The notes under the pieces are model-generated. The model was not told where the DNA came from. It saw only the letters and a list, made by a program, of their open reading frames with translations, and searched no databases. A stretch of DNA of 64,000 nt from positions 2,480,001 to 2,544,000 of the forward strand of contig NZ_CP009248.1 of assembly GCF_001941505.1 (NCBI RefSeq). Direction: 5' to 3'. This stretch comes from Corynebacterium sphenisci DSM 44792 (lineage in GTDB: Bacteria; Actinomycetota; Actinomycetes; Mycobacteriales; Mycobacteriaceae). Both the position numbers and the translations under genes were made by a program. Positions 37,633 through 46,300 of the stretch are shown piece by piece. Position 1 is the stretch's first letter; each line of letters starts with the position of its first letter.

Positions 37633-38552
37633 CGCCGCCCCCCGTCGGCCAGGGCGTCCACCCAGGCCAGGGATTCGGTGACGTCCGGGGGCGGGGCGTC
37701 GGCGGGGCCGGGGGCGTGCGCCGGCCAGGAGCCGAGGAAGCGCAGATCCTCGGCCCGGCGGTGCAGCGCGGCCAGCGCCCCGCGCACCGGGGCGTCGGCG
37801 AGATGGCCGATGATGTCCACGTGGAAGCGGTAGGCGCCCATCGCCTCCCGGGTGGGCCGGGACTCGATCCGGGACAGGTTCACCTCGCGCACCGCGAATT
37901 CGGTGAGCGCGTCGAGCAGGGTGCCCGGCCGGTTCGGCAGGGTGAAGCTCACCCCGGTGCGGTCCCGCCCGGTGCGCGCCGGCACCGGCCCGGGCCGGCC
38001 GACCAGCACGAAGCGGGTGCGCGCGCCGCGCACGTCGGCGACGTCGGCGGCCAGCTCGGCCAGGCCGAGCAGCTCCCCGGCGCGGGCCGGGGCGGCGCAG
38101 GCGTCGATGGCCCCCTCGGCGACCCGGTGCGCGGCGGCGGCGTTGGAGCTGGCGTGGTGCAGCTCCACCCCCGGCAGATGCGCGTCCAGCCACTGCCGCA
38201 CCTGCGGCAGCGCCACCGGGTGCGCCGCGAAGCTGCGCACCGCCGCGCTATCGGCGCCCGGCCGGACCAGGATGGAGAAGGCCACGTCGATCTCCGTCTC
38301 CCGGTAGATCTGCAGCTCCGGGCCGGCGGTGAGCGCATCGAAGGTGGAGGTCACCGGGCCGTCCACGCTGGATTCGATGGCCACGCAGGCGTAGTCCGCC
38401 GCCCCGCGGCGCACCGCGCCCAGCGCCGCCGCCGGGGAGTCCACGGGCACCGGGTCGAGCCCCGCCCCGGCCAGCGGGGCCAGGCCGGCCATGTCCAGCA
38501 GGGCCGCCTCGGTGAAGGTGCCGGCCGGGCCGAGGAAGGTCACGGTGGTCAT
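37629..38552 (-). CDS. pheA: Prephenate dehydratase
   Basis: A 307-residue enzyme that converts prephenate to phenylpyruvate in phenylalanine synthesis. It starts [15 protein letters not shown] and keeps the ARTRFVLVG motif (catalytic Thr, about residue 170). A C-terminal ACT domain carries the ESRPTR motif for phenylalanine feedback inhibition. No chorismate mutase domain is fused, as usual for actinobacteria. ATG 38552 is preceded by AGCCTA (minus-strand TAGGCT) seven bases away and no ribosome site, suggesting a leaderless mRNA. It lies back-to-back with the amidase gene with only 34 bases between start codons. Confidence 0.95.
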   Translation of the reverse strand: MTTVTFLGPAGTFTEAALLDMAGLAPLAGAGLDPVPVDSPAAALGAVRRGAADYACVAIESSVDGPVTSTFDALTAGPELQIYRETEIDVAFSILVRPGADSAAVRSFAAHPVALPQVRQWLDAHLPGVELHHASSNAAAAHRVAEGAIDACAAPARAGELLGLAELAADVADVRGARTRFVLVGRPGPVPARTGRDRTGVSFTLPNRPGTLLDALTEFAVREVNLSRIESRPTREAMGAYRFHVDIIGHLADAPVRGALAALHRRAEDLRFLGSWPAHAPGPADAPPPDVTESLAWVDALADGGRR

Positions 38553-38559
38553 GGCCCCC

Positions 38560-38580
38560 AGCCTAAGGGCCGGATACCAT
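38560..38580. promoter_or_regulatory. Back-to-back -10 boxes of pheA and the amidase gene
   Basis: TAGGCT on the minus strand (38560-38565) is seven bases before pheA, and TACCAT on the plus strand (38575-38580) is six bases before the amidase ATG. The two -10 boxes are nine bases apart, so each -35 zone would fall in or near the opposite gene. Confidence 0.45.
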
Positions 38581-38586
38581 CCGTGC

Positions 38587-39813
38587 ATGACCCGGGCCCG
38601 CACCCTGCTCCGCCGGATCGCCGCCGGGGAGCTCCCCGCCGCCGCGGCGGCCGCCGCGGCGCTGGCCGCCGCCGACGGCGACCCCCGCGCCACCGGGGTC
38701 GCCACCTGCCTGGGCGAGCGCGCCCTGGACCGGGCCCGCGCCCTCGACGCCCGCGGCGGCGGCGGGGATCTGGCGGGGCTGCCGGTGGCGGTGAAGGATC
38801 TGCTGCCGATCGCCGGGGTGGCCTGCACCCTCGGCTCGGCGCGGCTCACCCACCGCCCGGCCGCGCACCATCCGGAGGTCGCCGCGCTGCTCGCCCGGGG
38901 CGCGGTGCCGGTGGCCACCACCGCCACCGCCGAGGTCGGCGCCACCGCCTACACCGAGCCCACCGGCCTGGCGGCCCCGGACAACCCGATCGCGCCCGGG
39001 CGCACCCCGGGCGGGTCCTCCGGGGGCTCGGCGGTGGCGGTGGCCGCCGGGGTGGTGCCCGCGGCGCTGGGCACCGACGGCGGCGGCTCCATCCGGGTGC
39101 CGGCCGCCGCCTGCGGGGTGGCCGGGCTGAAACCCGCCCACGACACCGCCGGCGGGGCGCTGGCCGCCACCGGCTTCCTCGCCCGGGATCTCGCGGATCT
39201 CGCGGTGCTGCACCGGCTGCCCGCCCCCCGCCCGGGGCGGCGCCGGCTGCGGGTGGGGCTGCGGCTGACCGGGCTGCAGGATCCGGTGCGCGCCGGGGGT
39301 CGCTGGGCGGCCGCCGCCCGGGCGGCGGCGGACGCCCTCGCCGACGCCGGCCACGAGGTGGTGGAGCTGCCCGCGCCCTATCCGGCGGACTGGGCCGCCG
39401 GGCTCTTCGCGGACACCATCACCGCCGCCCTGGCCGGGCTGCCGGAGCGCGACTACGCGCCGATGACCCGCTGGTTGCGCGAACGCGGCGCCGCGGTGGG
39501 CCCGGCGCGGCGGGCGCGGTGCCTGGCCGACCGGGCGGGGCTGCCGGAGGCGGTGCGCCGGCGGTGGCCGGTGGATGTCGCGCTCACCCCCACCCTGGCC
39601 CACGATCCGCCGCCGATCGGCTACTTCGCGGGGCTGGGCCACGCGGCGGATTTCGCGGCGCAGACCCGGTGGACCCCCTTCTGCTCCCTGTGGAACCTCA
39701 CCGGCTGGGCGGCGCTGTCGCTGCCCTTCGGCGGGGCCTCGGTGCATCTCGGCGCGGTGCGCGCGGGCGCCGCCGAACTGCTCGATCTCGGCGCCGTGCT
39801 GGAGCGGCGATGA
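38587..39813 (+). CDS. Amidase-signature family hydrolase
   Basis: A 408-residue amidase-signature enzyme with the Ser-cisSer-Lys triad visible: Lys in [10 protein letters not shown] (about residue 66), cis-Ser in GGSSGGSA (about 142) and the nucleophile Ser in [12 protein letters not shown] (about 165). It could hydrolyse an aliphatic or aryl amide; it is shorter than GatA (about 490) and has no gatB/gatC neighbours, so tRNA amidation is unlikely. ATG 38587 follows TACCAT by six bases. The stop overlaps the CPBP gene (ATGA). Confidence 0.88.
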   Translation: MTRARTLLRRIAAGELPAAAAAAAALAAADGDPRATGVATCLGERALDRARALDARGGGGDLAGLPVAVKDLLPIAGVACTLGSARLTHRPAAHHPEVAALLARGAVPVATTATAEVGATAYTEPTGLAAPDNPIAPGRTPGGSSGGSAVAVAAGVVPAALGTDGGGSIRVPAAACGVAGLKPAHDTAGGALAATGFLARDLADLAVLHRLPAPRPGRRRLRVGLRLTGLQDPVRAGGRWAAAARAAADALADAGHEVVELPAPYPADWAAGLFADTITAALAGLPERDYAPMTRWLRERGAAVGPARRARCLADRAGLPEAVRRRWPVDVALTPTLAHDPPPIGYFAGLGHAADFAAQTRWTPFCSLWNLTGWAALSLPFGGASVHLGAVRAGAAELLDLGAVLERR

Positions 39814-40517
39814 GCCGGCGGCTGCTGCGCGCGGAGCTGGCCCTGCTGCTGGCGGCGACCTTCGGGGCCGCGGCGGTGCGCGCGGTGCTGCAGCTGGCCG
39901 GGGTGCTCGCCGGCGGGGCCCTCGGCGCGCAGCCGGTGGCGCTCAACGAGGCCCTGGCCGAGGGGCCCTGGCTGAACCTGGGCCTGCAGCTCACCCGGGC
40001 GGCCGCCCTGGCCGCCTGGGGCGGGCTGGCCTGGCTGCTGCTGGCCCGGGACGGTGTCCGGGGCGTGCCCGGCCGGCCCCGGCGCGGCGACGCCGCGGCC
40101 GCGGCGGGCCTGGCCGCGCTGATCGGGATCCCGGGGCTGGGCCTGTACCTGGCGGGGCTGGCCCTGGGCCTGGGCCGGCCGGTGGATCCGGCGGCGATGG
40201 GGGTGGGCGCGGCGACGGTGGCGCCGCTGCTGGCCCTGGCCGCCGCCAACGCCGTGGCCGAGGAGCTGGTGGTGGTGGGCTGGCTGATCACCCGGCTGGG
40301 CCAGCTGGGCCGCTCCCCGGCGGCGGCGCTGGCGGCCTCGGCGGCGCTGCGCGGGGCCTACCACCTCTACCAGGGACCCACCGCCGGGGTCGGCAACCTC
40401 GTCATGGGGGCGGTCTTCGCCGCCTGGTTCCTGCGCACCCGCCGGCTGTGGCCCCTGGTGGGGGCGCATTTCCTCATCGACGCGGTGGCCTTCCTCGGCG
40501 CCGGGCTGCTCGGCTGA
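39810..40517 (+). CDS. CPBP-family intramembrane metalloprotease
   Basis: A 235-residue membrane protein with six to seven hydrophobic helices and CPBP motifs: the glutamate pair in [12 protein letters not shown] (about residue 151), YHLYQG (about 185) and GAHFLIDA (about 219). Homologues are CAAX-processing or bacteriocin-immunity-type proteases; the target here is unknown. ATG 39810 overlaps the amidase stop. Its last 44 bases overlap the 3' end of the convergent pyruvyl transferase gene. Confidence 0.85.
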   Translation: MSRRLLRAELALLLAATFGAAAVRAVLQLAGVLAGGALGAQPVALNEALAEGPWLNLGLQLTRAAALAAWGGLAWLLLARDGVRGVPGRPRRGDAAAAAGLAALIGIPGLGLYLAGLALGLGRPVDPAAMGVGAATVAPLLALAAANAVAEELVVVGWLITRLGQLGRSPAAALAASAALRGAYHLYQGPTAGVGNLVMGAVFAAWFLRTRRLWPLVGAHFLIDAVAFLGAGLLG

Positions 40518-41661
40518 GCGGCCCCCGGCGCGGGTAGATCCGCTCCGCCAGGGCGGTTTTCGCCGCCTCCGCGGCCCGCGCCGCCGCGGGGTCGAACCCG
40601 GGCCCGGGCCGCGCCGGCGCCCGGCCGTCGACCACCGGCCAGCCGGAGCCGGCGGCGGCCACCGCGCCATGCTTCACCGCGTAGTAGCCCCCGGCGTGCA
40701 CGTCCAGGGCCACCCCGGCCGCGCCGCGGGCGGCGGCCACCAGATGCGGGTGGTAGCGGGTGCTCAGCCAGCGCTGCCCGGGGCGGGCCGGCAGCCCGTG
40801 CGCGAGCAGCTCCGGGAAGCCGACGATCCGGGCCCCGGCGGCGAGATCCGGGGCGGCGGCGGCGATCTCCCGCCACACCACCAGGTCCACGTCCGGGATG
40901 CACTCCAGCACCGCCAGGTCCTCCCCGGAGACCCCCCAGTCCCGCAGGATGGCCAGGATCCGCCCCGCCAGCGCCGCCGGATCGCCCTCGGCGAGCAGAT
41001 CCGCCTGCGCGGCGAGCACCACCGGCCGGGCCCGGGACGCGCCCAGCCCGGCCGGGCCGGCGGCCAGCCCCAGCCAGGCGTCGTCGCCGGTCGCCGAGGC
41101 ACCCGCCGGGACCAGCGCCCGGGAGGGCCCGTCGCGCACGTCCACCAGGTCGAACCGCGGCCACACCCCGGCCAGCGCGGCGGCGAGGGACTCCCCGGGG
41201 ACGAGCCCCTGCCCGGTGGCCACCCGGGTGCGGCCGAGCTCCCCGGCGGTGGCGAGCACCGCGGCGTGGGCGGGCCAGAGATCGTTGATCCACCCCCCGC
41301 CGAGGACGTGCACCACCTCCGCCCGGCGCGCCCAGTCCAGGTTCACCGCCACCTGGGCGAAGATCGACGGGTCGGCGAGGATCGCCCGGGCCCGGGCCAC
41401 CGCGGCGGCCGGGTCGCCGCCGGCGTCCGCGGCGGCGCGCACCCCCACCCGGAAGGTGGTGTCCACCGCGAGCAGCCCGGGGTGCTCCCCGCGGTGCAGC
41501 GCGGCGGCCACCCCGGGGGTGTGGCAGTCCAGCACCACCCGGGCCCGCGGCCGGCGCCGGGCGAGGAAGCGCAGCCAGGCCGAGACGATGAGCTCATCGC
41601 CGTAGTTGGGGTGCCCGGAGGGCGCGATCAGGTGGATGAGCTCCCGCTGCGGTGCCGGCAT
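40474..41661 (-). CDS. Polysaccharide pyruvyl transferase family protein
   Basis: A 395-residue cytosolic protein matching the pyruvyl transferase (CsaB/WcaK-like) family. It opens LIAPSGHPNYGDELIVSAW, has VLGGGWINDLW (about residue 100) and the late STRYHPHLVAAARG block containing the conserved RxHxH-like segment. It may add pyruvate ketals to a surface glycan. ATG 41661 follows AGCCTA (minus-strand TAGGCT) by seven bases, and no ribosome site is present. The 3' end overlaps the CPBP gene by 44 bases. No glycosyltransferase cluster surrounds it, so its glycan target is unclear. Confidence 0.78.
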   Translation of the reverse strand: MPAPQRELIHLIAPSGHPNYGDELIVSAWLRFLARRRPRARVVLDCHTPGVAAALHRGEHPGLLAVDTTFRVGVRAAADAGGDPAAAVARARAILADPSIFAQVAVNLDWARRAEVVHVLGGGWINDLWPAHAAVLATAGELGRTRVATGQGLVPGESLAAALAGVWPRFDLVDVRDGPSRALVPAGASATGDDAWLGLAAGPAGLGASRARPVVLAAQADLLAEGDPAALAGRILAILRDWGVSGEDLAVLECIPDVDLVVWREIAAAAPDLAAGARIVGFPELLAHGLPARPGQRWLSTRYHPHLVAAARGAAGVALDVHAGGYYAVKHGAVAAAGSGWPVVDGRAPARPGPGFDPAAARAAEAAKTALAERIYPRRGPLSRAARRRGRPPRR

Positions 41662-41668
41662 GCGCCCC

Positions 41669-41674
41669 AGCCTA
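41669..41674 (-). promoter_or_regulatory. Candidate -10 box, leaderless pyruvyl transferase gene
   Basis: TAGGCT on the minus strand is seven bases before ATG 41661, in the 23-base gap between this gene and the upstream fructosamine kinase gene. Confidence 0.4.
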
Positions 41675-41684
41675 GGCGGGGCGC

Positions 41685-42458
41685 TCAGACCAGGGCCCGG
41701 GCCAGGCGCAGGGCGTGCCCGGCGTAGCCCCCGCCGAAGAGCACCGCGTGCATCAGCACCGGGTACAGCTGGTGCAGCCCCACCCGGCGCTCCCGGCCGG
41801 GCGGCAGCGGGTGCGCCTCCCGGTAGCCGCCGAGGATGGCGTCCAGGTGCGGGGCGCCGAAGAGCTCCAGCATCGCCAGATCCGACTCCCGGTGCCCGCC
41901 GTGGGCGGCCGGGTCGATGAGCACCGCGCCGCGGCGATCCCACATGAGGTTGCCGGACCACAGGTCCCCGTGCACCCGGGCCGGGGGATCGTCGTCGTCG
42001 AAGTCCCCGGCGAGCAGCCGCCGCGCCACCGCATCGAAGACGGCGCGCTCGGCGGGGCCGTAGACCCCGTCCAGCGCGGCCAGCGCCGGGGCGAGCCGAT
42101 CGGCGGCGTAGAACTCCCCGAAGCGGGCCCGGGGGTGCAGCGGCAGCGGCCGGGGGTCGGCGAGCGGCCCGAAGAACCCGGGCCCGGACCAGCCCGGCGG
42201 CGGGGCGCCGAAGGCCGGCGCGCCCGCGTCGTGGGTGGCGGCCAGCGCCGCCCCGAAGGCCGCCGCCGCGGCCCGGTCCGGGGCGGCGGGGCGGATCCGC
42301 TCCAGCAGCAGCTCCTCGGGCCCGACGCCGAGCACCCGGGCCACCCGGGCGCCGCCGGTGGCGCTGGCCTGCCCCAGCCAGCGCAGGCCGGCGGCCTCGC
42401 AGTCGAAGAACCCGGCCGGTGCGCCGGGGCGGGTCTTGCGGTGGATCTCCTCGGCCAT
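41685..42458 (-). CDS. Fructosamine/ketosamine-3-kinase family protein
   Basis: A 257-residue kinase-fold protein with the catalytic HGDLWSGNLMWD segment (about residue 163) and the metal-binding IDPAAHGGHRESDLAML block (about 180). Members phosphorylate sugar adducts on proteins to reverse glycation. It is somewhat shorter than the usual ~290 residues, mainly at the N-terminus. ATG 42458 follows minus-strand TACGCT by six bases. It is divergent from the LCP ligase gene with 50 bases between start codons. Confidence 0.88.
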   Translation of the reverse strand: MAEEIHRKTRPGAPAGFFDCEAAGLRWLGQASATGGARVARVLGVGPEELLLERIRPAAPDRAAAAAFGAALAATHDAGAPAFGAPPPGWSGPGFFGPLADPRPLPLHPRARFGEFYAADRLAPALAALDGVYGPAERAVFDAVARRLLAGDFDDDDPPARVHGDLWSGNLMWDRRGAVLIDPAAHGGHRESDLAMLELFGAPHLDAILGGYREAHPLPPGRERRVGLHQLYPVLMHAVLFGGGYAGHALRLARALV

Positions 42459-42464
42459 GGCCCC

Positions 42465-42470
42465 AGCGTA
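42465..42470 (-). promoter_or_regulatory. Candidate -10 box, leaderless fructosamine kinase gene
   Basis: TACGCT on the minus strand is six bases before ATG 42458. Confidence 0.45.
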
Positions 42471-42494
42471 GGCCCGTGGGGCGGCCCCATCTCC

Positions 42495-42500
42495 TATTGT
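42495..42500 (+). promoter_or_regulatory. Candidate -10 box, leaderless LCP gene
   Basis: TATTGT lies eight bases before ATG 42509, the most AT-rich spot in the 50-base divergent gap. Confidence 0.45.
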
Positions 42501-42508
42501 CTACAGGC

Positions 42509-43921
42509 ATGAGCGACACCCCCCGGCCCGCCGACGGCGGCGACTACGTGCTCGATGCGCAGGGCCGCCCCCGCCTGGACCGCTTCGGCCGGCCGATCCG
42601 GCGCAGGCCGGCGCGGCCGGCGCCGCCGGCCGGGGGCGCGGGGCAGGGCCCGCAGTGGGAGCGCCCGCTGCGCGGGGAGCGGCCGGGGACGCCCGAACCG
42701 CGGCGGCGCCCGGAGCGCCCGGATCCCCCGGAGCGGGATCCGCGGCTGGACCCGGATCGGATCCGGCGCCGCGCCGCCGCCGAGCGCGCCGCCGCGGACC
42801 GCGCCGCGGGGGCGCACCGGCTGCCCCGGCAGCCGCGCGGGGCCCGGCCGGCCGCGGCCGGGCGGACCCGGGCGATGCCGGCGCAGCCGGCGCCCGCGGC
42901 GCGCGCCCAGCACGCCGACCCGCGCTTCCCCCCGCCCGGCTACCGGCCGCCCGCCCCGCCGCCGCCCCCGCGGGGCCGCCGCGGCCGGGGCCCGGCGCCG
43001 AAGCCCCGGCGGCGCCGGCCCGGCTGCCTGCGCCGGCCGGTGCGCACCCTGGCGCTGCTGCTGGTGCTGCTGGTGCTCGCCGCCTTCGCGGTGGTGGAGC
43101 TGCGCCTGCAGCGCACCGAGGTCTTCGCCGATCTGGCGGATCGGCCGGGCCGCAGCGCCGCGTCGAACTGGCTGCTGGTCGGCTCCGATTCCCGGGCCGG
43201 GATGAGCGAGGAGGAGAACGCCGCCCTGGCCGCCGGCGGGGGGATCGAGGGCCAGCGCACCGACGCGATCCTGATCGCGCACATCCCCCTCATCGGGGAA
43301 CCCACCCTGGTGTCCATCCCCCGGGACTCCTATGTGGAGGTGCCCGGCTACGGGATGGACAAGATCAACGCCGCCTTCGCCTACGGCGGGGCCCCGCTGC
43401 TGGTGGAGACCGTGGAGCGGGCCACCGGGGTGCGCATCGACCACTACGCGGAGATCGGCTTCGGCGGCTTCGCCCGCGTCGTCGACGCCGCCGGCGGGAT
43501 CGAGCTGTGCCCGGAGGAGGCGATCGACGATCCGCTGGCCGGGCTGGACGTGCCCGCCGGCTGCGGCGACTACGACGGGGCGGCCGCCCTGGGCTACGTG
43601 CGCACCCGCTCCACCGCGGGCGGGGACCTGGACCGGGTGGCCCGGCAGCGCGAGTTCCTCGCCGCGCTGACCACCCGGCTGCGCTCCCCGGGGGTGCTGC
43701 TCAACCCGCTGCGCCTGGTGCCCACCCTGGGCGCGGCCACGACGGCGGTGACCGTCGGCGACGGGGATCACTCCTGGCACCTGGCCTGGCTGCTCGGCCG
43801 GCTGGCGCTGGGCTCGGCCTCGGAGACGGTGCCGGTCGGCGGGGCGATGACGGTCGACGTCGGCGATGTGCTGCTCTGGGACGAGCAGGCCGCCGCCGAC
43901 CTGTTCCGCCGGATCCGCTAG
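42509..43921 (+). CDS. LytR-CpsA-Psr (LCP) family cell-wall glycopolymer ligase
   Basis: A 470-residue membrane-anchored LCP protein. A ~170-residue Pro/Arg-rich cytosolic arm precedes one membrane helix (about 178-197) and the external LCP domain. That domain shows LVGSDSR (about 225), RTDAILIAHI (about 250), SIPRDSYVEVPG (about 270), YVRTRSTAGGDLDRVARQ (about 365) and the arginines that bind polyprenyl phosphate. In Mycobacteriales such enzymes attach arabinogalactan to peptidoglycan. By position it resembles C. glutamicum lcpB. Its stop codon is shared in CTAG with the convergent DUF5926 stop. Confidence 0.92.
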   Translation: MSDTPRPADGGDYVLDAQGRPRLDRFGRPIRRRPARPAPPAGGAGQGPQWERPLRGERPGTPEPRRRPERPDPPERDPRLDPDRIRRRAAAERAAADRAAGAHRLPRQPRGARPAAAGRTRAMPAQPAPAARAQHADPRFPPPGYRPPAPPPPPRGRRGRGPAPKPRRRRPGCLRRPVRTLALLLVLLVLAAFAVVELRLQRTEVFADLADRPGRSAASNWLLVGSDSRAGMSEEENAALAAGGGIEGQRTDAILIAHIPLIGEPTLVSIPRDSYVEVPGYGMDKINAAFAYGGAPLLVETVERATGVRIDHYAEIGFGGFARVVDAAGGIELCPEEAIDDPLAGLDVPAGCGDYDGAAALGYVRTRSTAGGDLDRVARQREFLAALTTRLRSPGVLLNPLRLVPTLGAATTAVTVGDGDHSWHLAWLLGRLALGSASETVPVGGAMTVDVGDVLLWDEQAAADLFRRIR

Positions 43922-44835
43922 GTCAGGGTCACCTGCCGGGAGAGGATCGTCTCCCGGGATTTCCGGCCCGCCGCGTCCAGGGGGCCGGTTTCCGCCAGGG
44001 CGGCGGCGATCCGCCGCTCGCCGGCGGCGACGGCCGCCGCCCAGGAGTCGGCGGGGGCGTCCCGGTCGACGTCCCACACCGGCACCAGCACCCCGGCGAC
44101 CCGGAACACCCCGGCGAACTTGGTGCCCTCGCCGAGGCTGAGGTGGTCCGCGGCGTGCACCCGGGCCAGCGCGTCGAGCAGCGCCGCCGGGTCCTCGGGG
44201 CGCACCCAGCGCAGATGCGCCCGCTCGCCCGGGTCGGCCCACCACACCGCGCCGGGGACCTCGGCAGCGACCCGGTGCGCCGGCACGATCGCCTCCGCGG
44301 CGGCCCGGATCTCCGGGCCCGCAGCGGCGGCGTCGGCGCCGGGGGGCAGCCACCAGGCGAAGTCCCCGTGCACCTCGATCGCCGCGGGGTCGACGCCGGT
44401 GAGCAGCTCCGCCAGGGCGGGGGCGGCCCCGGTCACCGCGGAGTCGAGCACCTCCCCGTCGCCGGCGGCGCGCGCCCAGTCCAGGGCGCGGGCCAGGTCC
44501 GCGGCGGCGTCGGTGGAGCGGTCCCGGGTCTGCAGCGCCACCAGGGCGCCGCCGCCGTGCTCGGCGGCGCGGGTCACCGCCGCGCCGCCGCCGGGCAGCA
44601 CGGTGCACAGCCGGATGCCCCGCTCCGCCCCGGCGACCTCCACCGGGGCGGTGGCGGAGGAGACGAATTCGCGCAGCGCGATGAGGTCCGCCTCGGCGGG
44701 CACGCCGGCGAAGGGCCGGGGGTTGCCGGCGAGCCGGGCGCGTTCGGCGGCCCGGGCGGCGAGCTTGGCCTGGCGGCGGCTCATCCCGGCCGGCGGGGTG
44801 TCATGTGCTCGGTTCTTCCGTGATTTCTTTCCCAC
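43918..44835 (-). CDS. DUF5926 family protein
   Basis: A 305-residue cytosolic protein starting with a basic GKKSRKNR segment followed by an Arg/Ala-rich helix. The remainder resembles the actinobacterial DUF5926 family, sometimes labelled SecA-related in annotations. No catalytic motif is apparent. GTG 44835 was chosen because the frame upstream runs through the GDPD gene; minus-strand TAGGTT lies eight bases before it. The 3' end shares CTAG with the LCP gene. Function is unknown. Confidence 0.75.
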   Translation of the reverse strand: MGKKSRKNRAHDTPPAGMSRRQAKLAARAAERARLAGNPRPFAGVPAEADLIALREFVSSATAPVEVAGAERGIRLCTVLPGGGAAVTRAAEHGGGALVALQTRDRSTDAAADLARALDWARAAGDGEVLDSAVTGAAPALAELLTGVDPAAIEVHGDFAWWLPPGADAAAAGPEIRAAAEAIVPAHRVAAEVPGAVWWADPGERAHLRWVRPEDPAALLDALARVHAADHLSLGEGTKFAGVFRVAGVLVPVWDVDRDAPADSWAAAVAAGERRIAAALAETGPLDAAGRKSRETILSRQVTLT

Positions 44836-44843
44836 GGCCCCAC

Positions 44844-44849
44844 AACCTA
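44844..44849 (-). promoter_or_regulatory. Candidate -10 box, leaderless DUF5926 gene
   Basis: TAGGTT on the minus strand is eight bases before GTG 44835 and overlaps the stop of the upstream GDPD gene. Confidence 0.4.
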
Positions 44850-45596
44850 CCGGCTGGACCGGCCCCGCGTGCCCGGCGCGCCCCGGCGCAGCACCGCCCG
44901 CGCCCGGTCCGGGAAGTCGGTGGCCAGCCAGCGCACCCCGGCGGCGGCGGCGAACTCCACGTCCGCGTCGCCCCGGGCGAGCCAGCTGTAGCGCAGATCC
45001 GGCACCCGCCGGGTGCGCACCGGGTCGCGGCGGGCGCCGCGCAGATTCACGCCCAGGTGGGTGGGCCGGGCCAGCGCCCGGCGCAGCCCGGATCGGGTCC
45101 CGGCGGGCCGGTCGACCAGCTGGATCCGGTCCAGGCCGGGCAGCAGCCGGCCGAGCGCGGCCACCGAGGCCGGGGCGAAGCTCATCAGCCGCAGCCGCGG
45201 ATCCCGGGCCAGGCCGCGGGCCCGGAGCCGGTCGGCGAGGGCGCGCTCCAGGGCGGTGCCGCGGCCCGGGTCGGGTTTGGTCTCCACGAACAGGCCGAGC
45301 CGCGGATGGTCCAGGGCGAAGTCGAGCAGCTCCTCGAACTCGAGCACCGGCTGGGGGTGGCCGGGGGCGCCCGCGTCGAACCGGCGCAGCCGGTCCAGGG
45401 TGAGCCGGCGCACCGCCCCGGTGCCGTCGGTGGTGCGGTCCACGGTGCGGTCGTGGATGCACACCAGGTGCCCGTCGGCGGTGAGCCGGACATCGCATTC
45501 GACCCCGTCGGCGCCCTGCTCCACGGCCATCGCGTAGGCGAGCAGGGTGTGCTCCGGGAACTCCCCGGAGGCGCCGCGGTGCGCGATGATCTCCAT
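44847..45596 (-). CDS. Glycerophosphodiester phosphodiesterase
   Basis: A 249-residue TIM-barrel phosphodiesterase that releases glycerol-3-phosphate from deacylated phospholipids. It has the N-terminal HRGASGEFPEHT (catalytic His, metal Glu), GVECDVRLTADG (about 32) and HDRTVDRTTDG motifs, and ETKPD for the third metal ligand. No signal peptide is present, so it acts in the cytosol. ATG 45596 overlaps the stop of the upstream membrane protein gene. In C. glutamicum a GDPD gene stands in the same neighbourhood near pyk2. Confidence 0.92.
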   Translation of the reverse strand: MEIIAHRGASGEFPEHTLLAYAMAVEQGADGVECDVRLTADGHLVCIHDRTVDRTTDGTGAVRRLTLDRLRRFDAGAPGHPQPVLEFEELLDFALDHPRLGLFVETKPDPGRGTALERALADRLRARGLARDPRLRLMSFAPASVAALGRLLPGLDRIQLVDRPAGTRSGLRRALARPTHLGVNLRGARRDPVRTRRVPDLRYSWLARGDADVEFAAAAGVRWLATDFPDRARAVLRRGAPGTRGRSSR

Positions 45597-46300
45597 CACC
45601 GGCCCTCCCCGCCGCGGATGATGAGATCCCCGACGCCGTCGTCGAGGGGCGGCTCCAGCACCACCCGGCCGCGGGGCCGGGCCGCCGGGTCCGCGCCGCG
45701 GGCCCAGAAGGGCCGCGGACCCGCCGGCGGCGGCGCCGCGGCGGGCAGCCGGCGCGCCGGGACGGCGGTCAGGGCCCGCTCCAGGGCGGCGCCGGCCAGC
45801 GCCAGGGCCAGCGCGGCGCAGCCGACGAGCAGATCCGCGCGGATCCGCTCCCCGGCGGTGAGGGCGGTGAGCCGGGCCACCGCGGCCACCGGGGCGAGCA
45901 GGCAGCCGGCCCACCAGGCCCAGGCCCCGGGGCGGGTGCGCACCCCGGTCTCGGCGAGCACCGCCACCGGGCCGATCAGGTTGAGCGGGGGCAGCAGATG
46001 CGCCGCGGTGATCCCGGCGCGGCCGCGGGCCAGCGGCGGCCGGTGCGCCAGGGCCCGGGTGCGCAGGGCGCCGAGCAGGGAGAGCACCGCCACCGCGAGG
46101 GTCGCCCCGGCCGCGAGGACGAGGGAGTCGAGCAGCCCGGCGACCGGGGTGAGCAGCACCATGCCGGTGACGTCCCCGCCGGGGGCGCGGTGCGCCCCCC
46201 AGGTCGCCGCCGCGGCCAGCGGGGCGAGCAGGGCGAGGGCGCCGCCGATGAGGGCGACCACATGCGCCCGGACATGCGTCCGGAGCTCGGCGTCGATCAT
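45596..46300 (-). CDS. Polytopic membrane protein of unknown function
   Basis: A 234-residue protein with five to six hydrophobic segments between residues ~12 and 195, followed by a Pro/Arg-rich cytosolic tail ending in acidic and Gly residues. I do not recognise a family with confidence. ATG 46300 was chosen because it overlaps the pyk2 stop (ATGA); the open frame before it is a shadow of pyk2. Its stop overlaps the GDPD start in the same way, so pyk2, this gene and GDPD are translationally chained. Confidence 0.6.
   Translation of the reverse strand: MIDAELRTHVRAHVVALIGGALALLAPLAAAATWGAHRAPGGDVTGMVLLTPVAGLLDSLVLAAGATLAVAVLSLLGALRTRALAHRPPLARGRAGITAAHLLPPLNLIGPVAVLAETGVRTRPGAWAWWAGCLLAPVAAVARLTALTAGERIRADLLVGCAALALALAGAALERALTAVPARRLPAAAPPPAGPRPFWARGADPAARPRGRVVLEPPLDDGVGDLIIRGGEGR

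Noticed and set aside
40474..42519. A single 681-residue fusion of fructosamine kinase and pyruvyl transferase
   Set aside because: The kinase is in another frame with its own HGDLWSGN motif; the upstream half of the fusion frame is not protein-like.
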